Assembly (NCBI GenBank): GCA_028279305.1
Contig: JANQOA010000005.1
Coordinates: 1 to 44,064, forward strand
Source of the DNA: Pseudomonadales bacterium
Lineage (GTDB): Bacteria > Pseudomonadota > Gammaproteobacteria > Pseudomonadales > Azotimanducaceae
DNA: 44,064 nucleotides
Reading direction: 5' to 3'
Shown piece by piece: positions 8,411-16,520 of this stretch. Numbering within the stretch: position 1 is the stretch's first letter; each line of letters starts with the position of its first letter. A program made the translations under genes and the position numbers. Under the pieces are notes generated by a model. The model worked only from the letters and a program-made list of their open reading frames with translations. It made no database searches and had not been told where the DNA came from.

Positions 8411-9262
8411 TTAGGACACAGCAACGGGGAATTCAACCCGGGTCAGCAGATCCGCTTCCGCCACAAGCTGCGGATCGTTGAGATAGATCTCGCGCGGTGC
8501 GTCGACGATCTGATAATCATGTTCGGTGATCCATTTTGTCAGGCTGTGGTAGGCGGGGGCAATGGCGGCGTAACTGCCCCGGTGCTCGGTGGCCACCACG
8601 GTGCCGCCTTCCAGGCGCCTCGCAAAAACTTCTCCGGCGCCGCTGAACGTGTCGCTGACCGGTCCCGCGATCGGTCCCGATATCGGTACCGCGATCTCCA
8701 CGTCTCCGTCGTTCTCAGCATCAATTACATCGTGATAGAGAATCATCGGCATGCCGGCCGGGCTGCGGCCGGCTTCACCCATGCCGCTGACCAGCTTGTG
8801 AAACCCGGCTGCAATGTCATTGCCGATCTCTGCGGCGTTGGTGCGGAAGCGGACCGCCGCAATCAGCTGTGGTTCGCGTGCTTCCAACTCTATTTCGTAA
8901 GTCATTACCAGCTCCTTGCGTTCAATGATTGTGTTCAGGTAGTCCAACATCTGCTGTTGTTCAGCCAGCCTGCGGGTCAGCCGCGCCTTGTGCGCCTGAA
9001 GCTGCGCAATGATTTCCGCCTCGCTCGCGGATTTGAGAATCACATGAATGTCCTGCAACGGCATGTCCGTCATGCGCAGGATGCGGATGATTTCGGCATG
9101 CCTGAGTTGGGCCAGGTGGTAGTAACGGTAACCGGTTGTTTCATCAACGTGGACAGGCGATAGCAACCCCTGTTCGTCGTACAGGCGCAGTGCCTTTATC
9201 GACAAACGCGACATCCGGGAAAATTGCCCGATTGGGACTCTTGGCGGCTTTGAATGGGTCAT
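8411..9262 (-). CDS. MerR-family regulator with GyrI/BmrR-type effector-binding domain
   Basis: 283 residues. The N-terminal winged helix (about 9-80) matches MerR: PIGQFSRMSRLSIKALRLYDEQGLL, then TGYRYYHLAQL and the helix ending in MPLQDI. A dimerising coiled coil follows (about 85-120). The C-terminal domain (about 125-280) is of the GyrI-like/AraC effector-binding type seen in BmrR, which binds hydrophobic cationic ligands. Its target is not obvious; the next gene on the strand encodes a diguanylate cyclase. A short I-x-x-P tandem repeat lies in the effector domain (separate entry). Confidence 0.88.
   Translation of the reverse strand: MTHSKPPRVPIGQFSRMSRLSIKALRLYDEQGLLSPVHVDETTGYRYYHLAQLRHAEIIRILRMTDMPLQDIHVILKSASEAEIIAQLQAHKARLTRRLAEQQQMLDYLNTIIERKELVMTYEIELEAREPQLIAAVRFRTNAAEIGNDIAAGFHKLVSGMGEAGRSPAGMPMILYHDVIDAENDGDVEIAVPISGPIAGPVSDTFSGAGEVFARRLEGGTVVATEHRGSYAAIAPAYHSLTKWITEHDYQIVDAPREIYLNDPQLVAEADLLTRVEFPVAVS
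8661..8696. repeat. Three tandem 12-bp units inside the MerR-type gene
   Basis: GGTCCCGCGATC, GGTCCCGATATC and GGTACCGCGATC follow each other without gaps. On the coding (minus) strand they give IAVP-ISGP-IAGP. Other GyrI-like domains usually have only one such segment here, so this looks like a slippage expansion in a loop. Confidence 0.8.
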
Positions 9263-9340
9263 GGCGCCGCATGATGGGGTCTACCCCAGGGGACGAGTCA
9301 ATAGCCGATAAGGAACTTTCCGCAATTCGCGCCCGGGCGA

Positions 9341-9856
9341 TTATTCGTCGCTGGGCGAAGGTGAGAGTTCGCCGAATTTGCCGCCGGTTGGAAAGGGTAA
9401 TCTGAAGTCGGTGTGGCATCCCTCACAAACGACAACAAGCTGATCGCCGATGTTGGCAATTGCAATCAGGTCCCGGTTCTGCACCGCGGCAACCGCGTCA
9501 GCACCTGTATACCGAAGCTGATTTGACCATTGCTGCCAGGCCGGTTTGGCCGCCCATTTTTCATCCAGTGCGCCGGTTCCCGGTGTCGCGATCAGCAGTC
9601 CGGCGAGCTGCAGCTGGTACGCCCGCCGTTCAAGATTTTTCCAGTCATCTGCGGATTTCGGCGCCTTCCATGCGGCCATCCAGATCGGGTTGGCGGCATC
9701 GTTTACCAGCGCAACCATGACATCGTTGATACTGACCGGCAGCCTGTAGGGGCTTGCAGCAGCGGCTGTTTCGGGTTCAGCCGCCGCGGTCCCGGTTGTC
9801 GCTTCAGAGCACGCAAAGAGGCTGAGGGCAATGACCGCAACCGCAACTGATTTCAT
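9341..9856 (-). CDS. Lipoprotein with single C-terminal c-type haem site
   Basis: 171 residues from ATG 9856, which has AGGGGTGG just upstream; the frame is open further up but that start is weaker. A lipoprotein signal peptide ends in LFAC (lipid Cys16), followed by an Ala/Thr/Glu-rich linker. The mainly helical domain ends with a CxxCH haem-attachment motif, CEGCH at 144-148. A haem site near the C-terminus of a helical domain is the layout of class II cytochromes (c'/c556). It should sit in the periplasm, anchored to a membrane, and carry electrons or bind small gases; the specific role is unknown. Divergent from the small exported protein at 10036. Confidence 0.75.
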   Translation of the reverse strand: MKSVAVAVIALSLFACSEATTGTAAAEPETAAAASPYRLPVSINDVMVALVNDAANPIWMAAWKAPKSADDWKNLERRAYQLQLAGLLIATPGTGALDEKWAAKPAWQQWSNQLRYTGADAVAAVQNRDLIAIANIGDQLVVVCEGCHTDFRLPFPTGGKFGELSPSPSDE

Positions 9857-9964
9857 GTTTACCACCCCTAAATCCTGCTGATTGTTCGTGTCTGTCACTC
9901 GGTCCGCAATACGCGTATGCACGGGTGGTAATACATAAAAACCGAGGTAACAGGCCGGTTTTTG

Positions 9965-9995
9965 TTGTCGGAACACGGTCACCAACAGCTATAAT
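9965..9995 (+). promoter_or_regulatory. Possible sigma-70 promoter for the small exported protein
   Basis: A perfect -10 TATAAT at 9990-9995, with a poor -35 (TTGTCG at 9965-9970, 19-bp spacing). It lies 40 bases before the GTG start at 10036. Confidence 0.4.
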
Positions 9996-10035
9996 ATGGG
10001 CCATCTTCCTACAGCGGACTTGAGCGGAAAGCATC

Positions 10036-10329
10036 GTGACAAAATTGGGTTGGTTGATTGCCGTTGTCATGGGAAGCGGCCTTGCCTACGCGGACAAACC
10101 TCACCCGCAGATGACCTACGGTGCCCTCAGCGGCACGGAGCTGAGGGCCCCGGAATGCACGCTTCATTGGTTTCAGGACGAACGCGGCGAGCTGGCGTTG
10201 AAAGCGTGTCCCAAACTGGCTGACCTGTACGCGGGGCTGGGCAGGCTGCGTGAAGACGACCCGCAGTTTGCGGCCAAAAAGCAGATCCTGCTCAAACTGA
10301 TAGATGAACGCAGCAGGCAGGCTCAATAA
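10036..10329 (+). CDS. Small exported protein, function unknown
   Basis: 97 residues from GTG 10036 with GCGGAAAG upstream. A signal peptide of about 19 residues ends GLAYA. The mature part is short and polar, with two cysteines (APECTLHW and KACPKL) that could form a disulfide, and a helical C-terminus. I recognise no family. It is divergent from the cytochrome-like lipoprotein and convergent with the TfoX-domain gene 12 bases on. Confidence 0.6.
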   Translation: MTKLGWLIAVVMGSGLAYADKPHPQMTYGALSGTELRAPECTLHWFQDERGELALKACPKLADLYAGLGRLREDDPQFAAKKQILLKLIDERSRQAQ

Positions 10330-10341
10330 GCCGCCGCCCGT

Positions 10342-10611
10342 TCACTCGCCGATTTCGCGCAACAGTTTTTCTTTCACCGACTTCGGCAAGTTGTCCCAAT
10401 GTTTATCGCGCAGGGCGCCTTCCAGGGAGTACAGGTAATAACACACCGGCCAGGTGCGGTCGGGAAAGCTGGCTTTCAGGTGCAGGTAGGCTTTGGCCGG
10501 GGTAGCCTTTTGCAGATCCGCATAGGTGGCAATGCCGATGCGGCGCAGATGACCCGCCACCGTGGGGCCAATGTTCTTTAAGTTCTCTACCGGTTCAAAA
10601 CCCAATCGCAT
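10342..10611 (-). CDS. TfoX/Sxy C-terminal-domain protein
   Basis: 89 residues matching the TfoX C-terminal domain: a helix-hairpin-helix start PVENLKNIGPTVAGHLRRIGI followed by ATYADLQ and helices with YYLYSLEGALRDKHWDNLP. In full TfoX/Sxy competence regulators this follows an N-terminal domain, which is missing here. Stand-alone C-domains are common and their function is not established. It lies nine bases after the VOC gene and is probably transcribed with it. Confidence 0.8.
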   Translation of the reverse strand: MRLGFEPVENLKNIGPTVAGHLRRIGIATYADLQKATPAKAYLHLKASFPDRTWPVCYYLYSLEGALRDKHWDNLPKSVKEKLLREIGE

Positions 10612-10620
10612 TGCAAACCT

Positions 10621-11046
10621 CTACACGTTGGTATAACCCGCTTCGTACTCGTTGCTGGGCGCAATCTGCTGCACCACGTCAACCAGAATTCCGCTGGGAT
10701 CTTTGAATATGAAGTGCCGTTGACCCCATGGTTCGTCCCGCAGGTCGAGCACCAGAGGGTTAAGGGCGGACTGTCTGCGGAGGTTGGCGTAGATTTTGTC
10801 CACCGCAGCAAACTCCAGGGTGAGGATAACACCGTCCCCGCTGAAGGTCCGTTGGATGGACTTGTCCTGCCCGGTCATGTCCGGTGTCATAAACGCAAGT
10901 TCAAGGGGAGGCCCGGATGCCCTGGGGAAGTGCAACTGGATATACCAATCCGCTTCAAACACGACGCTGAAACCAAACATTTCGCAATAAAAATTCTTTT
11001 CTTCCAACAGTTTGCGGGTCACGAACACGGGGAACAGGCTCTGCAT
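10621..11046 (-). CDS. VOC/glyoxalase-bleomycin-resistance family protein
   Basis: 141 residues with the VOC pattern: FPVFVTRKLLEEKNFYCEMFGFSVVFEADWYIQL, then PWGQRHFIFKDPSGILVDVVQQI. The metal ligands expected in an active glyoxalase are not clearly conserved, so it may bind rather than turn over its ligand, or belong to a dioxygenase/resistance branch. First gene of a two-gene unit with the TfoX-domain gene. Confidence 0.8.
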   Translation of the reverse strand: MQSLFPVFVTRKLLEEKNFYCEMFGFSVVFEADWYIQLHFPRASGPPLELAFMTPDMTGQDKSIQRTFSGDGVILTLEFAAVDKIYANLRRQSALNPLVLDLRDEPWGQRHFIFKDPSGILVDVVQQIAPSNEYEAGYTNV

Positions 11047-11118
11047 GATGGCGCCGGACTAATTCTGGTGGAGTGAACCTTCGGCATCAGCGGCGGGGAA
11101 ATCAATTGATCTGCGAAC

Positions 11119-11144
11119 CCTGCTGACACCGCTGTGTCAGCAGG
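11119..11144. repeat. 11-bp perfect hairpin in the 11047-11229 leader
   Basis: CCTGCTGACAC, a 4-base loop CGCT, then GTGTCAGCAGG. It lies between the divergent VOC gene and the gene at 11230. No T-run follows. It could be a dyad operator or an RNA hairpin in the leader of the downstream gene. Confidence 0.55.
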
Positions 11145-11185
11145 CCAGGCTACACATTCAAACCTGAACTTGCTTAAATCGTTGG

Positions 11186-11206
11186 CGCAGGGCGTTTTGC
11201 CCTGCG
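11186..11206. repeat. Second hairpin just before the 11230 gene
   Basis: CGCAGGGC, loop GTTTT, GCCCTGCG. It ends 24 bases before the ATG. With the hairpin at 11119 it gives the leader two stable stem-loops. Confidence 0.55.
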
Positions 11207-11229
11207 TCAATCATGTGGAGGACCCATAC

Positions 11230-11574
11230 ATGGAAATAGTAGCTAGAGCATTCCCCGTCCGGAGTAAAGAAGCCGCCATTGAACTGGGCCGGGCGATAGA
11301 CGAATGGCCGGCCGAAAAGAAGGCCCCCATGGCCGAAGCATTCGGCGGCGACGGCCGCGAGCATTGGTTCTATCAGGAGATTGAAGACAAACCCCACGTG
11401 GTGTCCGTGGCCATAGTTGCGGATGCCGCCGCCGGTTATGAGTTTCTGCAGACGTCGGATGACGAATTCACTCAGTGGTTCAGGGGGCAGGTGGCGGAAC
11501 TCAGTCTGGTTAACCTCAGCGACAAACCGAGAGGGCCTGCTTCTGAGTTCATCTACGAATTTAAACCCGATTAA
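11230..11574 (+). CDS. Small cytoplasmic protein, possibly DUF6176-like
   Basis: 114 residues from ATG 11230 with TGGAGGA seven bases upstream; the frame is open further up but this start is clearly best. The sequence alternates strands and helices (MEIVARAFPVR, a charged helix, WFYQEIEDKPHVVSVAIV, then DDEFTQWFRGQV), as in a ferredoxin-like or dimeric alpha-beta barrel fold. The overall look is similar to DUF6176 proteins, but this is from memory. No signal peptide. Preceded by two strong hairpins and followed 17 bases on by a small membrane protein gene. Confidence 0.65.
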   Translation: MEIVARAFPVRSKEAAIELGRAIDEWPAEKKAPMAEAFGGDGREHWFYQEIEDKPHVVSVAIVADAAAGYEFLQTSDDEFTQWFRGQVAELSLVNLSDKPRGPASEFIYEFKPD

Positions 11575-11591
11575 GACGGACCGGGCCGGTT

Positions 11592-11912
11592 ATGATCAGG
11601 ATGTACAATCTGGTTGAGGAGACTGCTACCCACGTGGTCTACCAATACAACACGCTCTGCGGTTATTGGCTGTACGCCAGTGTGGCGCTGACCTTTGCCG
11701 GTTATGCGATGCAGATGCAGGCGCTCACGCTGCTGGGGGCACTGGTGCTGCTGGTGTATTTTGCGCTTGTTTACTTTCCGGGTCTGGCGGTGGCGCGGCG
11801 GCTGAAAGCCGCCATGCGCATGAACAACGTTCAGCTCACGGGCAGCCGCTGGTCCTTCGCCGAACCGCTGACCATCAGAGCACTCAAAACCGATGACCCG
11901 GAAAGCAGTTGA
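11592..11912 (+). CDS. Small membrane protein with two transmembrane segments
   Basis: 106 residues (ATG 11592, or ATG 11601). Two adjacent hydrophobic helices (about 25-42 and 44-65) are followed by a basic stretch RRLKAAMR and a short soluble tail. No family recognised. It follows the 11230 gene at 17 bases and may share its transcript. Confidence 0.55.
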   Translation: MIRMYNLVEETATHVVYQYNTLCGYWLYASVALTFAGYAMQMQALTLLGALVLLVYFALVYFPGLAVARRLKAAMRMNNVQLTGSRWSFAEPLTIRALKTDDPESS

Positions 11913-11957
11913 CCCGGGGTTAACCGGGCTGCCCGGGCGGCAAAGCGTCATGCCGGT

Positions 11958-12851
11958 TCAGCCGTCTGTAACCCGCGCGCCGCGCAGCATGATGTCCATG
12001 CTATTGCCTTCATGACAGGCGTACTCATAAATCAGGCCTTGCAGCCGGGATAAAGTCTGACGCGCGGTCCAGGGCGCGGTGAAGGTGTCCGGATCGTGCA
12101 CCGTATATTCGTAGATGAGCTGGTCGGGCAGGGCTGGTGTGAAGCGTTCTGTCAGGCGCAGGTTGGCGCTGGTGCCGATTTGATTGACATGGGTTTTGAA
12201 GTTTCGGGTTTCAACAACCAGGGTGTCCTTTTGCCAATAACCCAGTGACTCACCCCGGTAGCTGGGCGGCAGCTTGTGCTGCACCGGAGGTTCGACAATT
12301 GTCACGATGCGCGCCTCGTGAATCATCTCCACATGAATTAACACGTGGTCCGGGGTCTGCACGATACGCAGGTTGTTGTTAAAGAAGCTGGGCCGCACGG
12401 GGACTGACGGATAGTATACGCAGCGCTCCAGCAGAGTGCGGTCTTCCGGTCCATTCAGTGCCGCCATCATCTGCCGCTTCCAGCCGCCGGCGAGGGTTTC
12501 ACCGTATTCAGTCCGCGGCGGCAAGCGGCCGTCGGGCGGGTCGACAACCAACGACCCGCGGTTACCTTCTGTCAAGGACCGGCCGCGGTCCGCCCAGGGT
12601 TCGTCGCCGACAAACTCTCCGAGGGATTTCACAAAGCCCAGTGCGCGGTCTTCGGAACCCGCTTCGTACTCGCTGGCTTCAGCATCGCTGAAGGTGCTGC
12701 GTTGGCCGAGGCTGGCCGGGCGCTCCAGCGGGGTAGCGGTGCGATAGTCCCAGAACCCCTCAATGCCGGGGTTAGCGGATTCATCCCGGGTTTGGCCGGC
12801 GGCCGGTAGAGCCGATGCCAGCAGCCAGATTGCCGCAGCGTGAAGTTTCAT
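11958..12851 (-). CDS. Secreted protein of an uncharacterised family
   Basis: 297 residues with a signal peptide of about 19 residues (ends PAAGQ). The mature part has GIEGFWDYRTATPLERP, NNLRIVQTPDHVLIHVEMIHEAR, GYWQKDTLVVETRNF, RLTERFT and IYEYACHEGN. That is the layout of a large family of exported proteins common in environmental Proteobacteria and Acidobacteria, for which I know no function. It is encoded 54 bases after the LysR gene on the same strand. Confidence 0.75.
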   Translation of the reverse strand: MKLHAAAIWLLASALPAAGQTRDESANPGIEGFWDYRTATPLERPASLGQRSTFSDAEASEYEAGSEDRALGFVKSLGEFVGDEPWADRGRSLTEGNRGSLVVDPPDGRLPPRTEYGETLAGGWKRQMMAALNGPEDRTLLERCVYYPSVPVRPSFFNNNLRIVQTPDHVLIHVEMIHEARIVTIVEPPVQHKLPPSYRGESLGYWQKDTLVVETRNFKTHVNQIGTSANLRLTERFTPALPDQLIYEYTVHDPDTFTAPWTARQTLSRLQGLIYEYACHEGNSMDIMLRGARVTDG

Positions 12852-12905
12852 AGTTCGTCCCCCGCAAACCGGTTAACCACAGCCCAACCGCACTCCGCAG
12901 TTTAA

Positions 12906-13790
12906 CTAGCTCAGCCCTTCGGACAAGAGGTCGAAGACCAGACGAATGCGCGGATTTGTGCGCAGTTCGCGGTGGGCCACCAGCCAGGTTTCCACGGGTA
13001 ACGGTTCGAATGCCGGCCACAGCTTTTCAAGCTCCGGGTATCTCGCAGCCACCTCCTCGGGTAACAAGCCGACGCCGAATCCCTGGCGGATCAGTTCAAG
13101 TAACAGCATGCCGCTGGCGGTGTTGAAGTTGAAATTGGCGGTAGTGAGCTCGATGCCGCGGGCCGCCAGCGGCGCCAGCAGCGGTTCCGGATCTTCCGCT
13201 CCGACAAACAGCATGCTGCTCAAGTCCTTGGCTTGGGCCGGGCGTCCCACCTCCTTGATATAGGATCTGGAGGCATAGAGGTGCGCGCTGGTGTCGCGCA
13301 GGCGCCTGGCTATCAGGTCCGGATCCTGCGGACGCGTGTGCCGGATGGCAATGTCCGCCTCACGGCGGCGCAGATCGCTGACATGGTTTGAGGTGATGAT
13401 CTCAACCTTCAACTCCGGGGCTTGGGTACGCAGGCTGTCGAGCAGAGACAGCAGGTAGTGGGTGGCCATCATCTCCGTGGCGGTGATGGCAATGTTTCCG
13501 GTAATGCTCTGCGACTGGCCTGTTGCGGCTATGGAAATGCGGTCCGCGGCGTGCCCCATGCTGCGGAAGTGTTCCAACAACTCCGTGCCGGCCCGGGTCA
13601 GCAACAGCGCGCGGGGAGTGCGTTCAAACAAGGTGACGCCCAGGGTCTCTTCAAGGCCGGCCACCTGCCGGCTGAGGGTGGGCTGGGTAAGCCCCAGCGC
13701 CCGCGCGGCAGCCGACAGCGAGCCTTCTTCAGCGGTCACCAGAAAGCCGCGCGCCTGATTCCAGTCAAATGCAGTTCTTTGCCAGCCCAT
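12906..13790 (-). CDS. LysR-family transcriptional regulator
   Basis: 294 residues. The N-terminal HTH is clear: FLVTAEEGSLSAAARALGLTQPTLSRQVAGLEETLGVTLFER (about 13-54). A periplasmic-binding-type effector domain follows (about 90-290), with the usual DIAIRHTRPQDPDLIARRL segment. It is divergent from a DUF2306 membrane protein gene across a 95-base spacer holding a 14-bp palindrome, so that gene is its likely target. Confidence 0.9.
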   Translation of the reverse strand: MGWQRTAFDWNQARGFLVTAEEGSLSAAARALGLTQPTLSRQVAGLEETLGVTLFERTPRALLLTRAGTELLEHFRSMGHAADRISIAATGQSQSITGNIAITATEMMATHYLLSLLDSLRTQAPELKVEIITSNHVSDLRRREADIAIRHTRPQDPDLIARRLRDTSAHLYASRSYIKEVGRPAQAKDLSSMLFVGAEDPEPLLAPLAARGIELTTANFNFNTASGMLLLELIRQGFGVGLLPEEVAARYPELEKLWPAFEPLPVETWLVAHRELRTNPRIRLVFDLLSEGLS

Positions 13791-13809
13791 AATTTACGTA
13801 TACCAGATC

Positions 13810-13823
13810 TGCATAATTATGCA
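13810..13823. promoter_or_regulatory. Palindrome in the LysR/DUF2306 divergent spacer
   Basis: TGCATAATTATGCA is a perfect 14-bp palindrome between the two divergent starts, 20 bases upstream of the LysR start. This is the usual place for a LysR recognition site. Binding is inferred. Confidence 0.5.
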
Positions 13824-13885
13824 ATTTCGTATGAGCGGCATAAACGCTAGTTTAGTGTCCTGATTTTCATGGAGTACCGGGTGGC

Positions 13886-14548
13886 GTGATGAAGTTGAGC
13901 AGGCTGGAAATAGTGATACTCGTCTGCATATTTGTGTTTTCGTTTGTGCCGACGTTTGGTGGATTGTTACGGGTAGTGGAACTGGCGGGCGGCGCGCAGC
14001 TCATTCCGGCCAACCCGCGTGCCCTTGCCGACCCGCTCCCCATTGTCGGGCATATTCTCAGCAGCTTTATCTTCTGTATCGCCGGGGCGCTGCAGTTTCT
14101 GCCGAGCCTGCGCCGTCAGCGGCCTGCAGCCCATCGGCTTGTGGGCCGGATTGTCGCTGCGGCCGGATGCGTATCCGCGCTTACCGGGGTGTGGATGACC
14201 CATCTTTTTGCCTTCCCGGAGGAACTGCAGGGCAGTGTGCTGTATGTGACCAGGATGGTTCTGGGGCTGTCGATGCTGGTGTTGATTGCCAGGGCGCTGC
14301 GGGCCATGCAGACACGCAACGTCAGCCGGCACAGTGCGGCTATGCTGCGAGCTTACGCCATCGGGCAAGGTGCATCCACGCAAACGGTCATCGGAATCAG
14401 CTGGGTCCTGATCACCGGCACGGAGCCCCTGGGCCTGCTTCGCGATCTGCAGATGGTCTCCGCCTGGGTGCTTAACCTGTTGCTGGCGGAATATCTCATC
14501 AGAAGATACGCGGTGCCGCGCCGGAGAATTTCCTTGAAAATTTCATAG
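13886..14548 (+). CDS. DUF2306-type multi-pass membrane protein
   Basis: 220 residues with about six transmembrane segments. The features of DUF2306 are present: GHILSSFIFCIAGALQFLPSLR, then PAAHRLVGRIVAAAG, then RALRAMQTRNVSRHSAAMLRAYAIGQGA. Function of the family is unknown. GTG 13886 and ATG 13889 are adjacent starts after GGAGTACCGGG; the ATG may be the true one. Divergent from a LysR regulator. A second DUF2306 protein is encoded at 35012. Confidence 0.8.
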   Translation: MMKLSRLEIVILVCIFVFSFVPTFGGLLRVVELAGGAQLIPANPRALADPLPIVGHILSSFIFCIAGALQFLPSLRRQRPAAHRLVGRIVAAAGCVSALTGVWMTHLFAFPEELQGSVLYVTRMVLGLSMLVLIARALRAMQTRNVSRHSAAMLRAYAIGQGASTQTVIGISWVLITGTEPLGLLRDLQMVSAWVLNLLLAEYLIRRYAVPRRRISLKIS

Positions 14549-14693
14549 CCGGCCGATTCTCCCGGGCGTTCAAATGCTGGGTGGTTCAGCGTGGCTTCAA
14601 AACGGCCTGGATCGAGGTTACAACTTCTCACAGCTTCTGTAATCCGGCAGCGCTACCCTGTCAGCCTGAAATTTTGATTTATGGGCGGGACGT

Positions 14694-15350
14694 TTGATTT
14701 CAGTGCAGAAAGCCCTCAACCTGGCGGAATCGATTTTGACCCCACTGTTTGTGGTCGCGGCGGCCATGCTGGCCGCAACTGCCGTGGTGCTTGTCGGCTT
14801 GATAGTGTGGTACGTGTCTACTTACTACGACGAAAGAGATTATGTTTACGAACAGTTGGATTTGATTCCCGGTGTTGAGGTTGTGGAGATAGGCGGCAAC
14901 CCTGATGTCACTTTGGAGCACATCCACGCAACCGTGCTGGTTAACCAAAAAGATACGATTACATTCAACAACCTTCATTATGAATCGTTCGAGAATCCCA
15001 AGACAGTATACGTTTCGCAGGTCCGCGGTCTCTCACCTCGAACTGTGGAATGTGCGCCCACAACGGGTAACTCTTCTTCGACAACCCACGCCGACTGCTC
15101 AACTTCCGGGTTAGTAGACCTGGCCGCGGGAGGGCCATTCGAAACCGAACTTGGCGGCGGCATCAAAAATGTCTCAGGGGCCGTTGAGCGAATCGAGGAA
15201 CTGGCGAATCTATTTGAATCTCTGCCGCAATGCCCATTAACTCTGGTCAATCAGGCGAGTTCCGGAGGTACCCAACACTTCTGCGTGGTTGGCGTCGGTT
15301 CGACTGATTTACCAGAACTGGGCTTTGATCAGACAAGTCCGGACTGTTGA
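14694..15350 (+). CDS. Membrane-anchored protein, no recognised family
   Basis: 218 residues from TTG 14694 with GGGCGGGA upstream. One long N-terminal transmembrane segment (about 15-42) is followed by an extracytoplasmic domain of about 170 residues with six cysteines in its second half (VECAPTTG, HADCSTSG, LPQCPL, HFCVVG, SPDC), so disulfides are likely. Ser/Thr/Gly-rich stretches lie around residues 120-150. The gene stands alone and is less GC-rich than its neighbours. Confidence 0.55.
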   Translation: MISVQKALNLAESILTPLFVVAAAMLAATAVVLVGLIVWYVSTYYDERDYVYEQLDLIPGVEVVEIGGNPDVTLEHIHATVLVNQKDTITFNNLHYESFENPKTVYVSQVRGLSPRTVECAPTTGNSSSTTHADCSTSGLVDLAAGGPFETELGGGIKNVSGAVERIEELANLFESLPQCPLTLVNQASSGGTQHFCVVGVGSTDLPELGFDQTSPDC

Positions 15351-15394
15351 GGTTGCGCAGATGATTCAGTACCGCGGGTCTACGGCATCGATGC

Positions 15395-16501
15395 TCAAGC
15401 CGCGTGAACCGTCTTCAAATCCCGTGCCGCCGGCGTATGGCTGGCGAGCCAGGTCTCATCATCCTGACAAAAGGATGGCGCCTCGACCCGCACATAGTCC
15501 CGTTGGCTCTGCGCCTGTTCCAGGTTGAAAGCGCTGGTGCCCAGGATCTTCAGGAAACCGGCCATGGCTTTTACGCTGCGCCCGATGCCGGGTGACAGGT
15601 CCGGGCGTGCTGCAACGGTGCGGCGTACGATGCTTGCGAAACTTTCCGCTTCACGCCCGCATAACAGACGAACATCATCAGTGGGGGCGTTTACCGCAAA
15701 TGCGCCGCGGCGGTATTCCTCTGCGTAAATGGCAAGCTGGGTGACCGCCGCAACTGAATAGTTGGCAGGCGGCAGTGCTTTCAGGGCTTTCACCATCATG
15801 CGTTCGGAAATGTCCATGTAGCGTACGCGCCGCCCCAGGGCCTGCCCTAAGCTGTCAGCGACCTCATTGGGTGACAGCAGTGCGGGCCCGGTGGGCCGGT
15901 AGGTTTTGCCTGCATGGCGGTCCGGGTCTGCAAGCGCAGCGGTCACCACGCCGGCGATGTCCTCGTTGGACGGCGGCGCGTTCTTTTTGATATCCCCGTC
16001 ACCCAGCGGCATGGTGAATACACCCAGGTGCGCAGCCATATCCAGAACCATAAGGTAGTTGTCTGCAAACCAGCCCGGGTTAACGGTGGTGACAGACATG
16101 TCCGGCCGCATGCTGATCAGGCTGTCGCCCAGGTACACCTCCCGGGTGAACAGGGAGGGGTGATCAGCGCTGGCGAGCCATTGACTCATGGTGACCACAT
16201 GTTCCAGTTGCGCTTCATGCGCCGCCACGGTGAACACGGCGTTGAAGTGCAGGCCGTTAGGCGCGGTGGGGGCGCACTGGTAGGCGCGCTGCACACCCTG
16301 CATGGCGGCGCGCATATCGCGCAGCGCATATTGATTGCCGACAAATACCTCAGCGCCGGCACTCTCCAGCCGCTTCGCGCGGTGATCATGGCGCCGCACA
16401 AAGGCGCGCACGGGAAACCCCTGCTGCCTCAGCTGCAAGGCCGTGTGCATGCCGGTTTTACCCGCGGCGCTGGTTACCAGGATTTTTGCATGGCTGGTCA
16501 T
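15395..16501 (-). CDS. NmrA-like NAD(P)-binding Rossmann protein
   Basis: 368 residues. The N-terminus KILVTSAAGKTGMHTALQLRQQGFPVRAFVRR is an NmrA/atypical short-chain-dehydrogenase Rossmann motif (TxAxGxxG) that binds NAD(P). The NPGWFADNYL and GKTYRPTGPALLSPNEVADSL segments fit the quinone-oxidoreductase-like (QOR2/YtfG) branch. The C-terminal ~80 residues extend beyond the usual ~290-residue length. It may reduce quinones or sense redox state (family-based inference). Divergent from a TetR gene, with a shared promoter/palindrome region. Confidence 0.82.
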   Translation of the reverse strand: MTSHAKILVTSAAGKTGMHTALQLRQQGFPVRAFVRRHDHRAKRLESAGAEVFVGNQYALRDMRAAMQGVQRAYQCAPTAPNGLHFNAVFTVAAHEAQLEHVVTMSQWLASADHPSLFTREVYLGDSLISMRPDMSVTTVNPGWFADNYLMVLDMAAHLGVFTMPLGDGDIKKNAPPSNEDIAGVVTAALADPDRHAGKTYRPTGPALLSPNEVADSLGQALGRRVRYMDISERMMVKALKALPPANYSVAAVTQLAIYAEEYRRGAFAVNAPTDDVRLLCGREAESFASIVRRTVAARPDLSPGIGRSVKAMAGFLKILGTSAFNLEQAQSQRDYVRVEAPSFCQDDETWLASHTPAARDLKTVHAA

Positions 16502-16520
16502 GGGCGGTTCCTTTTAGATG

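Noticed and set aside
9937-9963. AAAAACCG...CGGTTTTT inverted repeat in the 9857-10035 spacer, terminator-like on both strands
   Set aside because: Only three G-C pairs and an 11-base loop; it lies between divergent genes where no terminator is needed.
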